DNA from: JANXLS01 sp038227045
GTDB lineage: Bacteria; Planctomycetota; SZUA-567; H5-PLA8
Assembly (NCBI GenBank): GCA_038227045.1
Contig: JBBRQD010000195.1
Location: forward strand, 1-7,196
Length of the DNA stretch: 7,196 nt
Direction: 5' to 3'
Part shown: piece after piece, positions 4,533 through 7,196 of the stretch
How the letters are laid out: each line of letters starts with the position of its first letter
How positions within the stretch are numbered: position 1 is the first letter of the stretch
The notes under the pieces: model-generated
Seen by the model: the letters and a program-made list of their open reading frames with translations, nothing else
Databases searched by the model: none
Told to the model about the DNA's origin: nothing
Position numbers and translations under genes: made by a program

Positions 4533-7139
4533 ATGTCAATGCGAAATTCGATCGCGATAGGTTTATGGGTTGTCATGGCCGCGCTGGGACTATCACCTCA
4601 GGCGCTGGCGATGCTGGACAAAGACAATCAGGGGCGCTGGTTGAAACCCACGGTGAACAACCAGCCCGACAAAGAGGTGCCCGGTTTTCTGGTGAATCTC
4701 GGCCCCACCGGCGCCCGCGCCATTCTCACGGAGAAGACGTTTGTCGTGCGCTACATCTTTGCGGATTCGCCGGCCGTCGGGCGGCTAAAGCTCGATGACG
4801 AAATAGTGGGTGTCTTTGGCAAGCCATTTTCGCCGCATCATTTTGGAGGCGGAGGGCTGGGCTACGAAGGGCCGATGATGGACTTCGGGGACGCGATCGA
4901 GAAAGCGGAAGGATGTGACGGCAAGCTGGTGTTGAATGTGTCGCGCGGCTCGCAGGCGTTGGAAGTCAAAATCGACCTGGAGCCCATTGGTGCCTTCAGC
5001 GCAACATTTCCGTTCAATTGCAAGAAGTCGGAGTGCGTTCGAGCCAAAGCCTTGAAGTACCTTGCCGACCATCCTGACGGGCAGGGATCGGGTGTCTGGC
5101 AGGCTCACGCCCATTCCGCTGTAATACTGGCATTCTTGACGAGCGACGATCCGAAACAACAGTCGCTTGGAAAACAAATGGCATTGAAGTGGAGCAAACA
5201 GAGTCCCGACGCGGGAACGTGGACGTGGGGCTTATCTTACCAACTCATCACACTCGGTGAATACCACCTGTTGACACGCGACCCGTCGGTGCTGCCGATG
5301 ATGAAAATAGTTTCCGGTTATCTCGAAAAAGCACAATACAAGGGAAATATTGTGTGCTGGAAAGAGTGCCAAACGGACGAAAAGTGGAAAGCATTGCAAC
5401 AATTGTATGACGGCGGCTTCGGCCACGGTCCCTACAAGGCGGAATTAGGCGTGAATGGCTACGGGCCGATGCAGTATACAACGATCCTTGCTTTGATTGG
5501 CTGGCAAATCGCAGAACGATGCGGTGTTGCCGTCGATCCGCAGCGGCTGACGTCGGCCATGGCATTCATTCATCACGGAACGAACGCAGCAGGTTACGTC
5601 GCGTATGGCGGCGAGTTCGCGCTAAACAATGGTCCGCAAGACCCTGTTGGTTTTAAAAAGGGCACTGGCGGCGACAACTATGTCGGACGCTCGGGCGCAG
5701 CGCTCATCGCCCATAAACTGAGTCCTGATTTTCCGGAGTCCGCAAAGTACATTGTTGACTATCGGAAGTACATAAAGCGTGCATACAAGAGTCTTCCGAA
5801 CGGTCATGCAGATGCGAACTTGGGCATCATCTGGGGACTGTTGGGTGCCGGAGCGTCCGAAGACGACACAGCAGTGCGGAAGGTTTTTGACTACCATAAA
5901 TCCTACATGAACATGATGCGCTGCTTCGATGGCTCGTTCGTGCTGCTACCCGGCCGGGACTACGCAGACAATGGATATTATATGGCGTCACGCTATCACC
6001 CGACGGCTACGATGATCCTCGCGCTCGGTCTCAGTTCCCCGAAACTATTGATACAGGGCATCCAAGCCAACATTTCGGGAGTCAATCCGAAGGCGCTTAA
6101 GGGAAATATGGATGCTGCCTACAAGGCTATTGTCAAGAAAGCTTATAACGAAGCAGCCAGCACACTCAAAGGCGCCAAGGGAGACGACGCGCCGATCGCC
6201 GCCGCGATGAACGAATATATTGATGTCCAATTGCAGCGCGATATCGCGGAATTGGACGCCCTTGAAAAAGTCGGCGACATCTGCAAACTCGATTCGGAAC
6301 TCACCAAAGTAAGAGCTAGATTCGGCACGTTTGATGGACTCAAAGACAAGCTCAAGCACTTTCAAGACGGACTGAGTCAGGATGCCTGGAAAATGGAGCT
6401 CAAACTGGGTAACAATTACCGGCAATTAGTCGATCAATTGCAGCGCAACAAGAATGCGTCATATGCAAACGATCTTCAGAAGTTTTCGGACAAACACCCG
6501 GATTCGACCTATGGAAAATGGGCGTCGGAGGTCGCCAAAGAATTCCTGGCGAGCGGCAGCATCAAAGATCCCGCCAACATCAAACTCGTGGTCAGCACTC
6601 CCGGTGCCGTCGCGTCAACGCCAGCGCCGGCATCGGACGACGCGTCGCCAGCATCGACGCCGACAAATTCCGCGCTGTCCGAGGTCAAAGTGGTCGCTGC
6701 CAAGCCGGCTCCCGTTCCGGTCAAAGCGCCTGCGGTTTTGCCGGAAGCGCTCGAAAAATGGCAGACGAGATTTGTCGAGAAGCTCAACGCGCTGGCAAAG
6801 AGCGGCGTAAAAGTGACGCTGCGCATGTCTGGCCAAGACAACTACCCGGTCCGAGGCGCCACGGAGAAGACCATCATAGTGAGCGTCCAAGGCAATGACC
6901 TGCCGATGCCCTGGAAGCAAATCTCGCCGGAATGCCGCGCGCAATTGGCCAAGGACGCCGCAAAAGACGACGATGTCGAAGCCCTCCTGATCGCGGCGGT
7001 TCTCAACTTATCCATTGGCAAAACCGACGTGGCAGAAGATTGTTTTGCAAAGGCTTGTCCAGCGACAATCATTCCTCCGGCCCCGTTGCCTCACTGCAAA
7101 ATGTTACCGAGGTTTTTTCGCTGTCCAACACCATTGTGA
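4533..7139 (+). CDS. Large exported PDZ plus alpha-toroid protein (DUF6288-like)
   Basis: An 868-residue protein with a signal peptide (1-26, cleavage after QALA). Residues about 55-150 look PDZ-like: GARAILTEKTFVV, then AVGRLKLDDEIVGVFGKPF. Residues about 165-505 carry repeated helices and glycine/aromatic turns (WTWGLSYQLITLGEYHLL, YDGGFGHGPY, NGYGPMQYTTILALIGW, ANLGIIWGLLGAG, DGSFVLLPGRDY), as in terpenoid-cyclase-like alpha/alpha toroids. A charged helical region (about 515-675) follows, then a Pro/Ala/Ser linker (about 685-735) and a small C-terminal domain (about 736-842). This order fits the DUF6288 family of PVC-group bacteria, named from memory. No catalytic set is evident; a scaffold or binding role outside the cytoplasm is possible. 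The start has GGAG (4518-4521) at a long 11-base spacing. The last 25 residues are proline/cysteine-rich and may reflect a frameshift. Confidence 0.85.
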   Translation: MSMRNSIAIGLWVVMAALGLSPQALAMLDKDNQGRWLKPTVNNQPDKEVPGFLVNLGPTGARAILTEKTFVVRYIFADSPAVGRLKLDDEIVGVFGKPFSPHHFGGGGLGYEGPMMDFGDAIEKAEGCDGKLVLNVSRGSQALEVKIDLEPIGAFSATFPFNCKKSECVRAKALKYLADHPDGQGSGVWQAHAHSAVILAFLTSDDPKQQSLGKQMALKWSKQSPDAGTWTWGLSYQLITLGEYHLLTRDPSVLPMMKIVSGYLEKAQYKGNIVCWKECQTDEKWKALQQLYDGGFGHGPYKAELGVNGYGPMQYTTILALIGWQIAERCGVAVDPQRLTSAMAFIHHGTNAAGYVAYGGEFALNNGPQDPVGFKKGTGGDNYVGRSGAALIAHKLSPDFPESAKYIVDYRKYIKRAYKSLPNGHADANLGIIWGLLGAGASEDDTAVRKVFDYHKSYMNMMRCFDGSFVLLPGRDYADNGYYMASRYHPTATMILALGLSSPKLLIQGIQANISGVNPKALKGNMDAAYKAIVKKAYNEAASTLKGAKGDDAPIAAAMNEYIDVQLQRDIAELDALEKVGDICKLDSELTKVRARFGTFDGLKDKLKHFQDGLSQDAWKMELKLGNNYRQLVDQLQRNKNASYANDLQKFSDKHPDSTYGKWASEVAKEFLASGSIKDPANIKLVVSTPGAVASTPAPASDDASPASTPTNSALSEVKVVAAKPAPVPVKAPAVLPEALEKWQTRFVEKLNALAKSGVKVTLRMSGQDNYPVRGATEKTIIVSVQGNDLPMPWKQISPECRAQLAKDAAKDDDVEALLIAAVLNLSIGKTDVAEDCFAKACPATIIPPAPLPHCKMLPRFFRCPTPL

Positions 7140-7179
7140 CCTATATTGCGCCGTACATTTCCGACTGTACACTGTCTGT

Positions 7180-7196
7180 CGCCTGAGCGGAGGATA
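7180..7196 (+). promoter_or_regulatory. Possible ribosome binding site of a gene beyond the right edge
   Basis: GCGGAGG (7187-7193) lies at the right edge just after an in-frame stop at 7184-7186 in another frame. If a start codon follows within about ten bases outside the window, the operon continues. This cannot be tested here. Confidence 0.25.

Noticed and set aside
4785..5565. Minus-strand frames within the large exported protein gene (130 and 105 codons)
   Set aside because: Shadows of a plus-strand gene with continuous domain structure.
6454..6898. Arginine-rich plus-strand frames (118 and 126 codons)
   Set aside because: Out-of-frame reading of the Pro/Ala/Ser linker. Their extreme R/Q/S composition is an artefact of GC-rich codons.
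7152..7170. GTACA...TGTAC inverted repeat as terminator
   Set aside because: Only five base pairs, low GC and no following T-run.
1..7196. CRISPR array, transposase, tRNA or rRNA
   Set aside because: No spaced direct repeats, no insertion-sequence ends or transposase motifs, and no structural RNA sequence seen on either strand.

Overview
The window looks like a bacterial chromosome of about 50-55% GC. The protein families (a YdjY-domain lipid- or cell-envelope-type exported protein, a very large DUF6288-like exported protein, a DUF1800 remnant, and a sigma-54 activator with a globin-coupled kinase) point to Planctomycetota, Verrucomicrobiota, Lentisphaerota or a related lineage such as Hydrogenedentota. 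This placement is inferred from remembered family distributions, not from a marker gene.

Region 1 (1-2162) is leftward. A histidine kinase whose N-terminus reads as a haem-binding globin-coupled sensor is followed, with an ATGA overlap, by an NtrC-type sigma-54-dependent response regulator that runs off the left edge. The pair should convert a gas or redox signal (O2, NO or CO at haem) into sigma-54 transcription. The 189 bp between this operon and the divergent one hold a perfect 14-bp palindrome and two sigma-54-like -24/-12 elements, one facing each way.

Region 2 (2163-2938) is rightward. A 99-residue two-helix membrane protein overlaps, again by ATGA, a stand-alone CheY-like receiver with an unusual cysteine-bearing tail. 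Its upstream sigma-54-like element makes it the obvious candidate output of the neighbouring sensor system. Neither small protein has a recognised specific function.

Region 3 (2939-3618) has no intact gene. It holds a decayed DUF1800 C-terminal fragment on the minus strand, abutting a plus-strand fragment of what seems to be an extracellular repeat protein. This is a graveyard of two unrelated gene pieces.

Region 4 (3619-7196) is rightward. Two palindromes sharing the half-site GACAAT sit on a good sigma-70-type promoter. After a leader of about 100 nt come two exported proteins 32 bp apart, a YdjY-domain protein and an 868-residue PDZ plus alpha-toroid protein. They probably form one operon under a repressor or other dimeric regulator. 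A possible ribosome binding site at the very right edge suggests another gene follows.
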